The notes: generated by a model from the sequence alone, not told the origin. DNA of 64,000 nucleotides from Ancylobacter dichloromethanicus (GCF_018390645.1 NZ_JAHBGC010000004.1:196994-260993), one strand, 5' to 3'; positions 1 to 9,338 are shown, counted from the first letter of the stretch. Numbers and translations are program-made.

Positions 1-308
1 CTGCCCAGCATCGAGGAGCAGCGGCACTGAGAGGCCGGTCTGAAAGGGAAGAGCGTCATCCCGGCCGCCGCCTGAGGCTTCGAGCCGGGATCGCGCCTGG
101 GGCCATCGCGATCCCGGACGTGGCCTTGGTGCGTCCGGGATGACGCGGCACGCCGCGTCTGCCGACAGCCGCCGCGCGCGGGAGCCCCTCGCCGCGCGTC
201 CGCGATGGTATCATGGGGGGATTGAGCGGGGCCGGCAAAGTCACGATGATGGCGTGTGCGCCGGCTCCCTGCCGGGTCGATGCCGGTCTCCTGGAGTTGC
301 GTTGTTTC
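1..308. other. Left-edge non-coding region
   Basis: Bases 1-30 could be the last nine codons and stop (TGA at 28-30) of a plus-strand gene lying outside the window, but this is too short to identify. The rest contains a nested palindromic repeat (53-146) and the leader of the HlyD-family gene. No other gene is supported; the short reading frames here run through the palindrome. Confidence 0.4.
53..146. repeat. Nested palindromic intergenic repeat
   Basis: Outer 12-bp arms at 53-64 (GCGTCATCCCGG) and 135-146 (CCGGGATGACGC) enclose an inner hairpin with perfect 11-bp arms at 85-95 (CCGGGATCGCG) and 107-117. The CGTCATCC core recurs at 27204, 62952 and in the 11481 repeat. This is the pattern of dispersed palindromic elements common between genes in rhizobial genomes. 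Its role is unknown; it may act on RNA stability or 3' end formation of the gene to the left. Confidence 0.8.
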
Positions 309-1289
309 ATGCTCAGCCGCCTGCTTCGCCATCCGGTGACATTGATCATTGGCGTGATCCTGGGGCTGTTCCTGCTCTATGAGACCTGCGTGCGCTTCTT
401 CGCCTATACCGGCGACGCCTATGTGATGAGCGACATCGTGGTGGTGTCGTCGGAGATTGAGGGACCGGTCTCGAAGCTGGCGGTGCAGAACAACGAGGCG
501 GTCGCCGCCGGCCAGCTGCTGTTCGAGATCGAGCGCACGCCCTATGCGCTGAAGGTGCAGGAGACGCAGGCCGCGCTCGCCACCGCCCGCGCCGACCTTG
601 AACTGGCGCGGGACGAGGTGAACGCCGCCAAGGCCAGCGTCACCGCCGCGCAGGCGGTGCAGACCAATGCGCAGGACCAGCTCGGCCGCGTGAAGGCGCT
701 GGAGACGGAGGGCTATTCGCCCGAGGCGACGCTCGATGTCGCCACCCGCGACGTCGCCACCGCAGGAGCCAACGTAACGTCCTCCGAGGCACAGCTCGCG
801 GTGACGGCGCGCCGGGTGGCGGTGGCACAGGCCGCCATCGCGTCGGCTGAAGCCGCCGTGGCGAAGGCGCAGTACGACCTCTCCAAGACCGTGATGACGG
901 CGCCCGAGGCCGGACGGGTGGTGCCGTTCGTCACCCGGGTGGGGGATTATCTGCGCCCCGGCTCCGAGGTGCTCGCCCTCGTCACCGAGCGGCGGCGGCG
1001 GGTGGTGGCGAATGTGAGCGAGCGCCATCTCGCCCGTATCCGCGTCGGCCAGCGTGTGCTGCTGACGCTGGGTTCGGAACCGTGGGTGCTGCACTACGGC
1101 CATGTGAGCGGCATTGCCGCCGGCGTCGCCCGCTCACCCGACAACCCGCGGGTCATGCCCTATGTCGAGCCGACCACCGACTGGGTGCGGCTGCCCCGGC
1201 GCTTTCCGGTCGAGGTGACGCTGGACAACTGGCCGGAGGGGCTCGGCCTGTTCAACGGCGCCGACGCCCGCGTCCTGATCTGGTTCTGA
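309..1289 (+). CDS. HlyD-family membrane fusion protein (EmrA/AaeA-like)
   Basis: A periplasmic adaptor linking an inner-membrane exporter to the outer membrane. With the start at 309 it is 326 residues. One N-terminal membrane helix (about 9-25) is followed by a biotinyl-lipoyl-like half (AVQNNEAVAAGQLLFEIE), an alanine-rich coiled-coil hairpin (about 75-185) and the second lipoyl half with a beta-barrel. An ATG at 213 is in frame, but 309 is preferred because it puts the membrane helix at the N-terminus and has GGAG upstream. The FUSC gene starts 3 bp after the stop, so the two form one operon and probably one AaeAB-like exporter of aromatic acids or similar compounds. The substrate is inference. 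Confidence 0.88.
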   Translation: MLSRLLRHPVTLIIGVILGLFLLYETCVRFFAYTGDAYVMSDIVVVSSEIEGPVSKLAVQNNEAVAAGQLLFEIERTPYALKVQETQAALATARADLELARDEVNAAKASVTAAQAVQTNAQDQLGRVKALETEGYSPEATLDVATRDVATAGANVTSSEAQLAVTARRVAVAQAAIASAEAAVAKAQYDLSKTVMTAPEAGRVVPFVTRVGDYLRPGSEVLALVTERRRRVVANVSERHLARIRVGQRVLLTLGSEPWVLHYGHVSGIAAGVARSPDNPRVMPYVEPTTDWVRLPRRFPVEVTLDNWPEGLGLFNGADARVLIWF

Positions 1290-1292
1290 GCG

Positions 1293-2309
1293 ATGGCGGA
1301 GGCCGCTCGCCCCGATGGCTGGATCAGCGACGTCGACCGGCAGGCCTTCGCCACCGCAACCGGGGTGCTGGCCGCGGTCTATATCGCGCTGTCGATGGGG
1401 CTGGACGAGCCCTACTGGGCGGCGCTCAGCGTGATGATGATCGCCAATACGGACCGCGACGCGCTGGTGACGAAGGGCATATTGCGCGTCCTGAGCACGC
1501 TGGTCGGGGTCAGCATCGGCTTTGTCGTCGCGCAATGGATGGAGGGACTGCCGATCCAGCAGGCTTTCCTGGTGGGGGCCTCCGCGGCGGTCGGAACCTA
1601 TGGCAAGCAGCGCAGCGCCTACAGCTATGCCTGGTTCTATGGCGGCCTGACCTTCATGCTGGTCATGCTGTTCTCGATGGTCCAGCCGCAGGACCTCTAC
1701 AGCTTCGCCCATTATCGCTGCTACGAGATCGTCATCGGCGTGGTGTGCGGCACGCTGGCGAGCTGGGCGCTGGGGCCGAATGCCGGCGAACTGCATGCGC
1801 GGCTCAAGGCACAGGTCGTCGCGGTGACGCCGGAGAACGCCCTGCGCCAGGCGCTGATCGCCGGCTTCGGGGCGATCGTCATCGTCATCATCTGGTCCCG
1901 GTTCGACCTGCCGCAATTGCCGCAGGTGCTGATCTCCAGCCTCATCGTCGTCGACACGGACCCCAACGCCACGCGCCACAAGGGCTGGCAGCGCATTGTC
2001 GGCTGCGGTGCCGGAGGCGCGGCGGGGCTGGTGGTGATCGGTCTCGACGCTACCGACCAGATCTGGTGGGCGACGATGCTCTTTCTCGGCATCTTCTCCT
2101 TCGCGCGGGTGCATCTGGCCAAGACGCCCAATGCCTATATCGGCACCCAGTCGGCGATCGCCTACATCATCACGCTTGTCGATCCGGGGCCGCCGAGTTC
2201 GCTCTTCCCGCCGCTGGACCGGCTCATCGGTATCGTCATCGGGGTGAGCATCATGACGGTGCTGGTCTGGGCGCTGAACCCGCCCCGGACGACGGAAAAG
2301 CCGGCCTGA
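1293..2309 (+). CDS. FUSC-family inner-membrane exporter subunit
   Basis: 338 residues of the FUSC / aromatic-acid exporter family (AaeB, YccS). Hydrophobic helices occur in two groups: residues about 20-170 (YIALSMGLDEPYWAALSVMMI is the typical first FUSC segment) and about 185-335. It is shorter than AaeB (about 650), so it is a half-size version with no large cytoplasmic C-terminal domain. It follows the HlyD-family gene by 3 bp and presumably works with it as a proton-driven efflux pair. Its stop codon directly abuts the stop of the convergent ferredoxin gene. Confidence 0.82.
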   Translation: MAEAARPDGWISDVDRQAFATATGVLAAVYIALSMGLDEPYWAALSVMMIANTDRDALVTKGILRVLSTLVGVSIGFVVAQWMEGLPIQQAFLVGASAAVGTYGKQRSAYSYAWFYGGLTFMLVMLFSMVQPQDLYSFAHYRCYEIVIGVVCGTLASWALGPNAGELHARLKAQVVAVTPENALRQALIAGFGAIVIVIIWSRFDLPQLPQVLISSLIVVDTDPNATRHKGWQRIVGCGAGGAAGLVVIGLDATDQIWWATMLFLGIFSFARVHLAKTPNAYIGTQSAIAYIITLVDPGPPSSLFPPLDRLIGIVIGVSIMTVLVWALNPPRTTEKPA

Positions 2310-2672
2310 TCAGTCCTCGTCGCGGGGCGGGGAGGGGGTGACGCCCGCCGCGCCGGGGGCGAGTGCGCCGAGCAGGGCGTCGAGATCGGCCCCGCGCGGC
2401 ACGCTGCGCCAGCGCCCCGGCTCCCCGGCCGGGATGACGACCACGGCGTTCTTCGGGCAGATGTCGAGGCAGGGCACCTCGATGACCGCGACATGGGCGC
2501 CCTTGCGGCGCGGCTTCTTCATCGGCTTGCCGCCCTCGTGCCGGGCAATGGCGGCGCGCAGTGCCTTGGGCAAGGGCTGATCCCCGCCGGGGCCGAAGCC
2601 GCCCTCCAGCTTCTTCGCGCATTTGCGGCACACCAGCACCACGTCCGTCCAGTCGGATCTGATCGGCTTCAT
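2310..2672 (-). CDS. Thioredoxin-like [2Fe-2S] ferredoxin domain protein
   Basis: 120 residues with a four-cysteine pattern, C15-x2-C18 and C68-x3-C72 (VCRKCAK, CLDICPKNAV), typical of the (2Fe-2S) ferredoxin-like family found as small proteins in alphaproteobacteria. The ATG at 2672 is chosen over an upstream in-frame start at 2732 because the family begins just before the first CxxC. The electron-transfer partner is unknown and neither neighbour suggests one. The region 2673-2837 behind the RND permease gene holds no clear gene. Confidence 0.72.
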   Translation of the reverse strand: MKPIRSDWTDVVLVCRKCAKKLEGGFGPGGDQPLPKALRAAIARHEGGKPMKKPRRKGAHVAVIEVPCLDICPKNAVVVIPAGEPGRWRSVPRGADLDALLGALAPGAAGVTPSPPRDED

Positions 2673-2837
2673 GTGCTGGCGACCCCTGACACCGTTGCCG
2701 GCGTCGCGCGCCGGCCGGGCTGCATGTGGCATCGCCGCGGGGACTTGTCGAACTATACCGGCCGGGAGGCTGGGCTCAGGCGCGTCGAGGGGGCAACCGA
2801 CGCACAGGAAATTGGCCTCCCGGCCGGGCAGCGGGGC

Positions 2838-5800
2838 TCACTCGGCCGCAAGCGGCGCGACATGGGCCTCGCCGTGCTGCCGCAGCGGACGGTTGCCCGC
2901 CAGGCGCCGCAGCAGCACGTAGAAGACGGGCGTGAGGAACAGCCCGAAGAAGGTGACGCCGATCATGCCGGCGAACACGGCGATGCCCATCGCATGGCGC
3001 ATCTCGGCGCCGGCGCCGGTGGAGAGCACCAGCGGCAGCACGCCCATGATGAAGGCGAAGGACGTCATCAGGATCGGCCGCAGGCGCAGCCGGCTGGCCT
3101 CGATCGCCGCCTCGACCGGGTTCCGGCCGAGGAATTCCAGCTCGCGGGCGAACTCGACGATGAGGATCGCGTTCTTCGCCGACAGGCCGACCAGCACGAC
3201 AAGGCCGATCTGGGTGAAGATGTTGTTGTCACCTCCGCCCAGCCAGACGCCATACAGCGCCGCCCCCAGGCCCATGGGCACGATCAGGATGATCGCGATC
3301 GGCAGCGTCAGGCTTTCATACTGGGCGGCCAGCACCAGGAAGACGAGCAGCAGGGCGAGCGGGAAGACGAGATAGGAGGAATCGCCGGCCAGGATCTCCT
3401 GATAGGTGAGGTCGGTCCATTCATAGTCGAAGCCCGGCGGCAGCACTTCGGCCGCGATGCGCGCCGCCGCGTCCTGCGCCTGCCCCGAGGAATAGCCCGG
3501 CGCCGGCGAGGCGTTGAAGTCGGCGGTGAGGAAGCCGTTATAGCGCTGCGCGCGCTCCGGCCCCGCCGTGGTCTCAACCCTGAGCAGCGCCGAGAGCGGG
3601 ATCATCTCGCCGCTATTGGAGCGCACCTTGAGCTTGCCGATATCCTCCGGCCGGGCGCGGAACGGCGCGTCGGCCTGCGCCCGCACCGAGTAGGTGCGGC
3701 CGAACTTGTTGAAGTCGTTGACATAGAGCGAACCGAGATAGACCTGCAGCGTCTCGAACACCGACTGCACCGGCACGCCGAGCTGGCGGGCCTTGGTACG
3801 GTCCAGATCGGTGAAGAGCTGCGGCACGTTGATCTGGTAGGTGGTGAACTGGCCGGTGAGCTCGGGCGCTGCCATGGCCTTGGCCATGAAAGCGTTGGTC
3901 ACCTCGTTCAGCGCCTCGTAGCCGCGTCCGGCGCGGTCTTCCAGCTGCATCTTGAAGCCGCCGACGACGCCGAGCCCCTGCACCGGCGGGGGCGGGAACA
4001 TGGCGATGAAGGCGTCCTTGATCGCCCCGTATTTCTGGTTCAGGGCGCCGGCGATGGCCGTCGCGGAAAGCTCCGGGCTCTGGCGCTCCTCGAACGGATC
4101 GAGCACCGAGAACACGATGCCGGCGTTCGAGGAGTTGGAGAAGCCGGCGATCGACAGGCCGGGGAAGGCCACCGCGCTGGCGACGCCGGGCTGGGCCAGC
4201 GTGATCTCGGTCATGCGGCGGATCACTTCCTCGGTGCGGTCGAGGGTGGCGCCGTCCGGCAGCTGGGCGAAGCCGACCAGATACTGCTTGTCCTGCGCCG
4301 GCACGAAGCCCGGCGGCACCGCCTGGAACAGCCACCAGGTGGCCCCCAGCATCACGGCGTAGAACACCATGACCAGGCTCTTCACCTTCAGCGTGCCGCG
4401 CACGCCGCCGCCATAGCCGCGCGAGCCGCGCGTGAACACCCAGTTGAAGCCGCGGAAGAACCAGCCGAACAGGAAGTTGATGACCCGCTGGAGCGCGTCC
4501 GGCGGGGTGTCGTGCCCGCGCAGCAGCAGCGCCGCCAGTGCCGGCGACAGGGTGAGCGAGTTGATCGCCGAGATGACGGTGGAGATGGCGATGGTGAGGG
4601 CGAACTGGCGGTAGAACTGGCCCGACAGGCCGGTGATGAAGGCCAGCGGCACGAACACCGCCACCAGCACCAGGGCGATGGCGATGATCGGCCCGGACAC
4701 CTCGCTCATCGCCTGATAGGCGGCGGCGCGCGGGGTCAGGCCGTTCTCGATGTTGCGCTCGACATTCTCCACCACGACGATGGCGTCGTCGACCACGATG
4801 CCGATGGCGAGCACCAGCCCGAACAGGCTCAGCGCGTTGATCGAGAAGCCGAACAGATACATCACCGCGAAGGTGCCGACGATCGACACCGGGACCGCGA
4901 GCAGCGGGATGATCGAGGCGCGCCAGGTCTGCAGGAACACCACGACGACGATGACGACCAGCAGCACAGCCTCGAACAGCGTGTGCACCACGGCGTCGAT
5001 GGAGGCGTCGACGAAGCGCGTGGTGTCGTAGACGATGGCGTAGTCGACGCCTTCCGGCATCGTCTTCTTCACTTCCTCCATCGTCGCGCGGACGTTCTCG
5101 GCGATCTCCAGCGCGTTGGAGCCGGGCGCCTGGAACACGCCGAGACCGACCGCCGACTTGTTGTCGAGCAGCGAGCGCAGCGCGTAGTCGGCGGCGCCGA
5201 GTTCGATGCGGGCGACGTCGCGCAGGCGCACGACCTGACCGTTGGCGCCGGTCTTCACGACGATGTCGCCGAACTCCTCCTCGGTCTCCAGCCGGCCGCG
5301 GGCGTTGATGGTGAGCTGCAGGTCGACATCGCCCTGCGCCGGCGAGGCACCGACGATGCCGGCGGCGGCCTGCACGTTCTGGGCGCGGATCTCGTTGACC
5401 ACGTCGCCGGCGGAAAGCCCGTGCTCGGCGATCTTCTGCGGGTCCAGCCAGACGCGCATCGAGTAGTCGCCGCCGCCGAAGATGTCGATCTGGCCGACGC
5501 CGCCGATGCGGGCGAGCCGGTCCTTCACGTTCAGCACCGCGTAGTTGCGCAGATAGGTGATGTCGTAGCGGTCATTGGGCGAAAGCAGATGCACGACCAT
5601 GAGGAAGGTCGGCGAACTCTTCGCCGTGGTGATGCCGAGCGCGCGCACCTCTTCCGGCAGGCGCGGTTCCGCCTGGCCGACGCGATTCTGCACCAGCTGC
5701 GTCGCCTTGTCGGGGTCGGTGCCGAGCTTGAAGGTGACGGTCAGCGTCATCACGCCGTCGGTCGTCGCCTGGCTGGACATGTAGAGCATGTCCTCGACGC

Positions 5801-6017
5801 CATTGATCGATTCCTCGATCGGCGTGGCGACGGTGGCGGCGATCACCTTCGGGCTGGCGCCCGGATAGGTGGCGCGCACGATCACCTGCGGCGGCACGAC
5901 TTCCGGATATTCCGAGATCGGCATCACCCGCAGGGCGAGCAGCCCCGCGAGGAAGATCAGCACGGAGAGGACGCCGGCGAAAATCGGCCGGTCGATGAAG
6001 AATTTGGACAGATTCAT
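2838..6017 (-). CDS. RND multidrug efflux permease (AcrB/MexB, HAE1 family)
   Basis: A proton-driven inner-membrane trimeric drug pump of 1059 residues, full family length. It begins MNLSKFFIDRPIFAGVLS, the standard HAE1 start, and has the TM4 proton-relay segment (GIVVDDAIVVVENVERN, about 400-415), two large periplasmic loops and 12 predicted membrane helices. ATG 6017 has GGAGGA just upstream, so the in-frame TTG at 6032 is not used. It follows the adaptor gene by about 39 bp. No TolC-type outer-membrane gene is present, so the pump must borrow one encoded elsewhere. Confidence 0.95.
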   Translation of the reverse strand: MNLSKFFIDRPIFAGVLSVLIFLAGLLALRVMPISEYPEVVPPQVIVRATYPGASPKVIAATVATPIEESINGVEDMLYMSSQATTDGVMTLTVTFKLGTDPDKATQLVQNRVGQAEPRLPEEVRALGITTAKSSPTFLMVVHLLSPNDRYDITYLRNYAVLNVKDRLARIGGVGQIDIFGGGDYSMRVWLDPQKIAEHGLSAGDVVNEIRAQNVQAAAGIVGASPAQGDVDLQLTINARGRLETEEEFGDIVVKTGANGQVVRLRDVARIELGAADYALRSLLDNKSAVGLGVFQAPGSNALEIAENVRATMEEVKKTMPEGVDYAIVYDTTRFVDASIDAVVHTLFEAVLLVVIVVVVFLQTWRASIIPLLAVPVSIVGTFAVMYLFGFSINALSLFGLVLAIGIVVDDAIVVVENVERNIENGLTPRAAAYQAMSEVSGPIIAIALVLVAVFVPLAFITGLSGQFYRQFALTIAISTVISAINSLTLSPALAALLLRGHDTPPDALQRVINFLFGWFFRGFNWVFTRGSRGYGGGVRGTLKVKSLVMVFYAVMLGATWWLFQAVPPGFVPAQDKQYLVGFAQLPDGATLDRTEEVIRRMTEITLAQPGVASAVAFPGLSIAGFSNSSNAGIVFSVLDPFEERQSPELSATAIAGALNQKYGAIKDAFIAMFPPPPVQGLGVVGGFKMQLEDRAGRGYEALNEVTNAFMAKAMAAPELTGQFTTYQINVPQLFTDLDRTKARQLGVPVQSVFETLQVYLGSLYVNDFNKFGRTYSVRAQADAPFRARPEDIGKLKVRSNSGEMIPLSALLRVETTAGPERAQRYNGFLTADFNASPAPGYSSGQAQDAAARIAAEVLPPGFDYEWTDLTYQEILAGDSSYLVFPLALLLVFLVLAAQYESLTLPIAIILIVPMGLGAALYGVWLGGGDNNIFTQIGLVVLVGLSAKNAILIVEFARELEFLGRNPVEAAIEASRLRLRPILMTSFAFIMGVLPLVLSTGAGAEMRHAMGIAVFAGMIGVTFFGLFLTPVFYVLLRRLAGNRPLRQHGEAHVAPLAAE

Positions 6018-6056
6018 TGCGTCCTCCCCCAAGGAGGCAGAGCGTCGGGGCTACGA

Positions 6057-7385
6057 TCAGCGCGCGGCGACGGAGGTGGTCGGGTCCGTCGCGGTCGCGG
6101 CGGATGCGGTTTCCATGGGCACGATCTCGGGCGCCACCACGGCGCCGGGGCGCACGCGCTGCAGGCCGTTGACGACGATGCGCTCGCCTTCCTTCAGCCC
6201 GTCGGTGATGACGCGCAGCCCGTCGGCCGGCGGGCCGAGCGTGACCTGCCGCCAGACGGCCTTGTTGGCGTCATCGATGACGAACACGAACTTCTTGTCC
6301 TGGTCGGTGCCGATGGCGCGCTCGTTCACCGCCAGCGCCGGCTCGGACTTGGCGCGGCCCATCTTCACCCGGGCGAACTGGCCCGGAACGAGGCGCCGGT
6401 CCTTGTTGTCGAACACGGCGCGCAGCCGGAAGGTGCCGGTGGCGGTGTCGACCTGGTTGTCGACCAGCTGGAGATGGCCGCGCACCGTGCGCCCGCCGGT
6501 CGTGGCGGTGGTGATCTCCACCGGGATCTGGTCGATCTCGGTCAGCGCGAGGTCGTGCTCGCCCACCGAGGCCAGCGCCTCGGCGACGGCGTTCTCGTCG
6601 GCGTCGAAGCTGACATAGATCGGGTCGACCGAGACCAGGCTGGTGAGCACCGGCGAGGAGGCACCGGCGGCGACCAGATTGCCGACCGTCACCTCGATGC
6701 GCCCGACGCGCCCGTCGACCGGGGCGCGCACCTCGGTATAGCCGAGGTCGAGCTTGGCGGTCTGCACGGCGGCGTCCGCCGCGCGCAGATTGGCTTCCGC
6801 CTCGCGGAAATTATTGGTGCGCTGGTCGAGGTCGCGCACCGAGACGACGCGGTTGTCGACCAGTTGCTTGCCGCGCTCCAGCTCGCTGCGGGTCAGTTCG
6901 ACCCGGGCGGCGGCCGCTTCCTGCAGCGAGACGGCACGGCTCAGCGCCGCCTCGAACGGGGCAGGGTCGATGGTCACCAGCAGGTCGCCCTGCTTGACCA
7001 GCGCGCCCTCGCGGAAGTGGATCTTCTCCACCGCGCCGGCGACGCGCGAGCGCAGCTCCACCACTTCGACCGCGCGCAGCCGGCCGGAGAACTCATCCCA
7101 GGTCATGGTGTCGCGGGCCTTCAGCACCGCCACCTCGACCGGCATGGCCGGCGGTGCGGCGGCTTCCGCCGTCGCCGGATCAGTGGCCAGCGCCGTGCTG
7201 CTGGGCCAGGCGAGGAACACCGCCGTGCCGGTGGCCAGCGCCGCCAGGGTGAGCACCAGCCCGACCTCGCGCCAACGGCGCGCCGGCTTCGTGCCGGGCG
7301 CCGCGGGCCCTGCTGTGTCGCGGGCGACGATGGCGTGCCCGATGTTTGCTGAGCCGGCTTCGTTGCCGAATGTCTTGTCACTCAT
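6057..7385 (-). CDS. RND efflux periplasmic adaptor (AcrA/MexA-like)
   Basis: 442 residues. A short cytoplasmic N-terminus is followed by one membrane segment (about 40-60). Next come the lipoyl/hairpin/barrel-sandwich region (EFSGRLRAVEVVELRSRVAGAVEKIHFREGALVKQGDLL) and a coiled-coil hairpin (about 130-195), then the second lipoyl half (VRAPVDGRVGRIEVTVGNLV) and a membrane-proximal domain. It lacks the lipobox cysteine of AcrA and MexA and is anchored by a helix instead. The start ATG at 7385 has GGGAG upstream. It lies between the degenerate hydrolase gene (17 bp upstream) and the permease gene, in one operon. Confidence 0.93.
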   Translation of the reverse strand: MSDKTFGNEAGSANIGHAIVARDTAGPAAPGTKPARRWREVGLVLTLAALATGTAVFLAWPSSTALATDPATAEAAAPPAMPVEVAVLKARDTMTWDEFSGRLRAVEVVELRSRVAGAVEKIHFREGALVKQGDLLVTIDPAPFEAALSRAVSLQEAAAARVELTRSELERGKQLVDNRVVSVRDLDQRTNNFREAEANLRAADAAVQTAKLDLGYTEVRAPVDGRVGRIEVTVGNLVAAGASSPVLTSLVSVDPIYVSFDADENAVAEALASVGEHDLALTEIDQIPVEITTATTGGRTVRGHLQLVDNQVDTATGTFRLRAVFDNKDRRLVPGQFARVKMGRAKSEPALAVNERAIGTDQDKKFVFVIDDANKAVWRQVTLGPPADGLRVITDGLKEGERIVVNGLQRVRPGAVVAPEIVPMETASAATATDPTTSVAAR

Positions 7386-7402
7386 GACGGATCTCCCGGC
7401 CC

Positions 7403-8263
7403 TCAGGCCCGAACGGTGCGAACAGGTGTGGCGGAATTCTCCACCAGGAATTTTCGGAACAGGTCCCGCAGGACCGCTTCCCAGGCCGGGGCCGTCTCGA
7501 TGGCGGCGTCCATGCTCGCGGCCGAGCATTCGGTGCCTTCGAGCAGATGGCTTTCCACCGCGACACCGCATTCGGCGAGGCGGCGGGCATAGGCGAAGCT
7601 CTCGTCCCGCATCGGGCAGTCGTCCGCGGTGACGATGAGGGCGGGGGGGATGCCACCGAGCCGGCGCGAGCCGAGCGGTGCCGCATAGGGATGGGCGGCG
7701 CGGTCGGCGCTGCCGAGATAGAGGTGCCAGCCATCGGCCCATTTGCAGCCCGCCGCGCCGGCATAGGCGGCATGGATCGAACCCGTGCTCAGGCAGGGAT
7801 CGACCATCGGCGAGATCAGGATCTGGCCGGCGACGGGGGGGGTCTGCTGGTCGCGGGCCATCAGCGTCAGCGCCGTGGCGAGGTTGGCCCCGGCCTCCTC
7901 GCCGGCGACGAACAGCCGGGCGCCGCGCCCCGCCCAGCGCGCACGCTCGGCATGGAGCCGGCCAAGCACGGCGAAGGCGAGGTTGAGCGCAGCGGGAAAC
8001 GGATGCTCGGGCGCCAGCGGATAGTCGATCGACACCACCACCGCGCCGGCCTCGCCCAGGATCTGGCAGAGCTTGGCGCTGCAGTCGAGGTCGCCATCGG
8101 TGAAGCAGCCGCCATGCAGGTGCAGCACCAGCGGGGTGGGCCGCCGCGGCACGCCGGCACGATAGACGCGCGCCGGCAGCGCCGCCCCGTCCACCTCCAG
8201 CCTGTCCTCGGTCCACAATGCCGCCATAGCGCCCACCATCGCGATGTCGGCCTTGACCGCCAC
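7403..8263 (-). CDS. Alpha/beta hydrolase (HSL-like) lacking catalytic Ser and His
   Basis: 286 residues with the hormone-sensitive-lipase fold: HGG oxyanion motif at 50-52 and DYPLAPEHPFPAA at 80-92. The nucleophile elbow, normally GDSAG, reads GEEAG (121-125), so the serine is Glu123. The C-terminal catalytic histidine region reads LEGTECSA (about 241-248) with no His. The acid region (ADDCPMRDE, about 213-221) remains. It is therefore probably a non-catalytic binding or accessory protein. It is the first gene of the RND operon, 17 bp before the adaptor gene. The start may be GTG 8263, or ATG at 8239 or 8227. Confidence 0.8.
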   Translation of the reverse strand: MAVKADIAMVGAMAALWTEDRLEVDGAALPARVYRAGVPRRPTPLVLHLHGGCFTDGDLDCSAKLCQILGEAGAVVVSIDYPLAPEHPFPAALNLAFAVLGRLHAERARWAGRGARLFVAGEEAGANLATALTLMARDQQTPPVAGQILISPMVDPCLSTGSIHAAYAGAAGCKWADGWHLYLGSADRAAHPYAAPLGSRRLGGIPPALIVTADDCPMRDESFAYARRLAECGVAVESHLLEGTECSAASMDAAIETAPAWEAVLRDLFRKFLVENSATPVRTVRA

Positions 8264-8342
8264 CCGATTTCACCCTGTTCTGTTGCAGTGCGGCGAAACC
8301 TAATACCGACGATCCATCCAACAAATAGCCATTTTGTGATAA

Positions 8343-8366
8343 CATTATTCACATATGGAAATAATG
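8343..8366. promoter_or_regulatory. Palindromic LysR-type operator candidate
   Basis: Arms CATTATT (8343-8349) and AATAATG (8360-8366) surround an inner CATATG palindrome at 8352-8357. This is the only AT-rich dyad between the divergent RND operon and the LysR gene. It lies 11 bp before the LysR start, which suits autoregulation and control of the pump operon. Confidence 0.55.
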
Positions 8367-8377
8367 ACGCGGTAACT

Positions 8378-9328
8378 ATGGATCAGATTGCGGCGATGCG
8401 GGCCTTTGCCCGTGTGGTCGAGGCCGGCACGTTCAGCCGCGCCGCCGACCTTCTCGACATGCCCAAGCCCACCGTCACCAAGCTCATACAGCAGTTGGAG
8501 GCGCATCTGCGCACCAAGCTGCTCAACCGCTCCACCCGCCGCGTGGCGGTGACGCCGGACGGCGCCGCCTATTACGAGCGGGCGCTGGCGCTGTTGTCCG
8601 ATCTCGACGAGTTGGACGGCTCGATGGCCCGCTCGCAGGCCAGCCCGTCCGGTCGGCTGCGGGTCGACGTGCCCTCGTCGCTGGCGCTCTACGCGCTGAT
8701 TCCGGCGCTGCCGGACTTCTTCGCCCGCTACCCCGAGATCCGGCTCGACCTCGGCGTCACCGACCGGCCGGTCGATCTGCTGGCGGAAAATGTCGACTGC
8801 GCCATTCGCGGCGGCGACCTGATCGACCCGACGCTGATCGCCCGCCGCATCGGCGAGGTGCGGCTGATGCTCTGCGCCGCTCCCGGCTATCTCCAGCGCC
8901 ACGGCGTGCCCGGTCACCCGCGCGATCTTCAGCAGGGGCACCGGGTCATCGGCTATTTCAGCGCTCGCACCGGGCGGCGCGTCGCCTTCGACATGGAGCG
9001 GGGCGAGGAAAGCTATGAACTCGACCTGCCTTATGACGTGGCGGTGAACGATTCGACCGCCTATCTCGCCGCCGGTCTCGCCGGGCTCGGCGTCACCCAG
9101 TCGCTGGAGCCGATCGTGCGCCCGCTCCTCGCGGCGGGCCTGCTGGTGCGGGTACTGCCCGAGTGGAACAGCGCGCCGATCGTGCTGCACATCGTCTACG
9201 CGCCGAACCGGCATCTGAGCAGCCGGCTGCGGGTCTTCGTCGACTGGATCGCCGAACTGTTCGGCTCCGGCGGCGCCTACCGCCACGCCGCCCCCTCGCT
9301 GCTGCTGCCGGCGCGGCCGGCCGGCTGA
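8378..9328 (+). CDS. LysR-family regulator of the divergent RND operon
   Basis: 316 residues. The N-terminal winged HTH (about 5-62; GTFSRAADLLDMPKPTVTKLIQQLE) is followed by a LysR substrate-binding domain. The sequence resembles the subgroup that often sits beside efflux or oxidoreductase genes. ATG 8378 is chosen because it gives the canonical MDQIAAMRAFARV start; the open frame extends far upstream only as antisense of the hydrolase gene. By position it most likely controls the divergent hydrolase-adaptor-permease operon through the palindrome at 8343-8366. The effector is unknown. Confidence 0.9.
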   Translation: MDQIAAMRAFARVVEAGTFSRAADLLDMPKPTVTKLIQQLEAHLRTKLLNRSTRRVAVTPDGAAYYERALALLSDLDELDGSMARSQASPSGRLRVDVPSSLALYALIPALPDFFARYPEIRLDLGVTDRPVDLLAENVDCAIRGGDLIDPTLIARRIGEVRLMLCAAPGYLQRHGVPGHPRDLQQGHRVIGYFSARTGRRVAFDMERGEESYELDLPYDVAVNDSTAYLAAGLAGLGVTQSLEPIVRPLLAAGLLVRVLPEWNSAPIVLHIVYAPNRHLSSRLRVFVDWIAELFGSGGAYRHAAPSLLLPARPAG

Positions 9329-9338
9329 GGCGCGCGGC

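Noticed and set aside
1-30. Possible C-terminus of an upstream gene
   Set aside because: Only nine codons and a stop; not enough to claim a gene.
2493-7352. A 1619-codon open frame on the plus strand
   Set aside because: It is antisense to the RND permease and adaptor genes, has low-complexity His/Arg/Asp-rich sequence and no domains; long antisense frames are normal in such GC-rich DNA.
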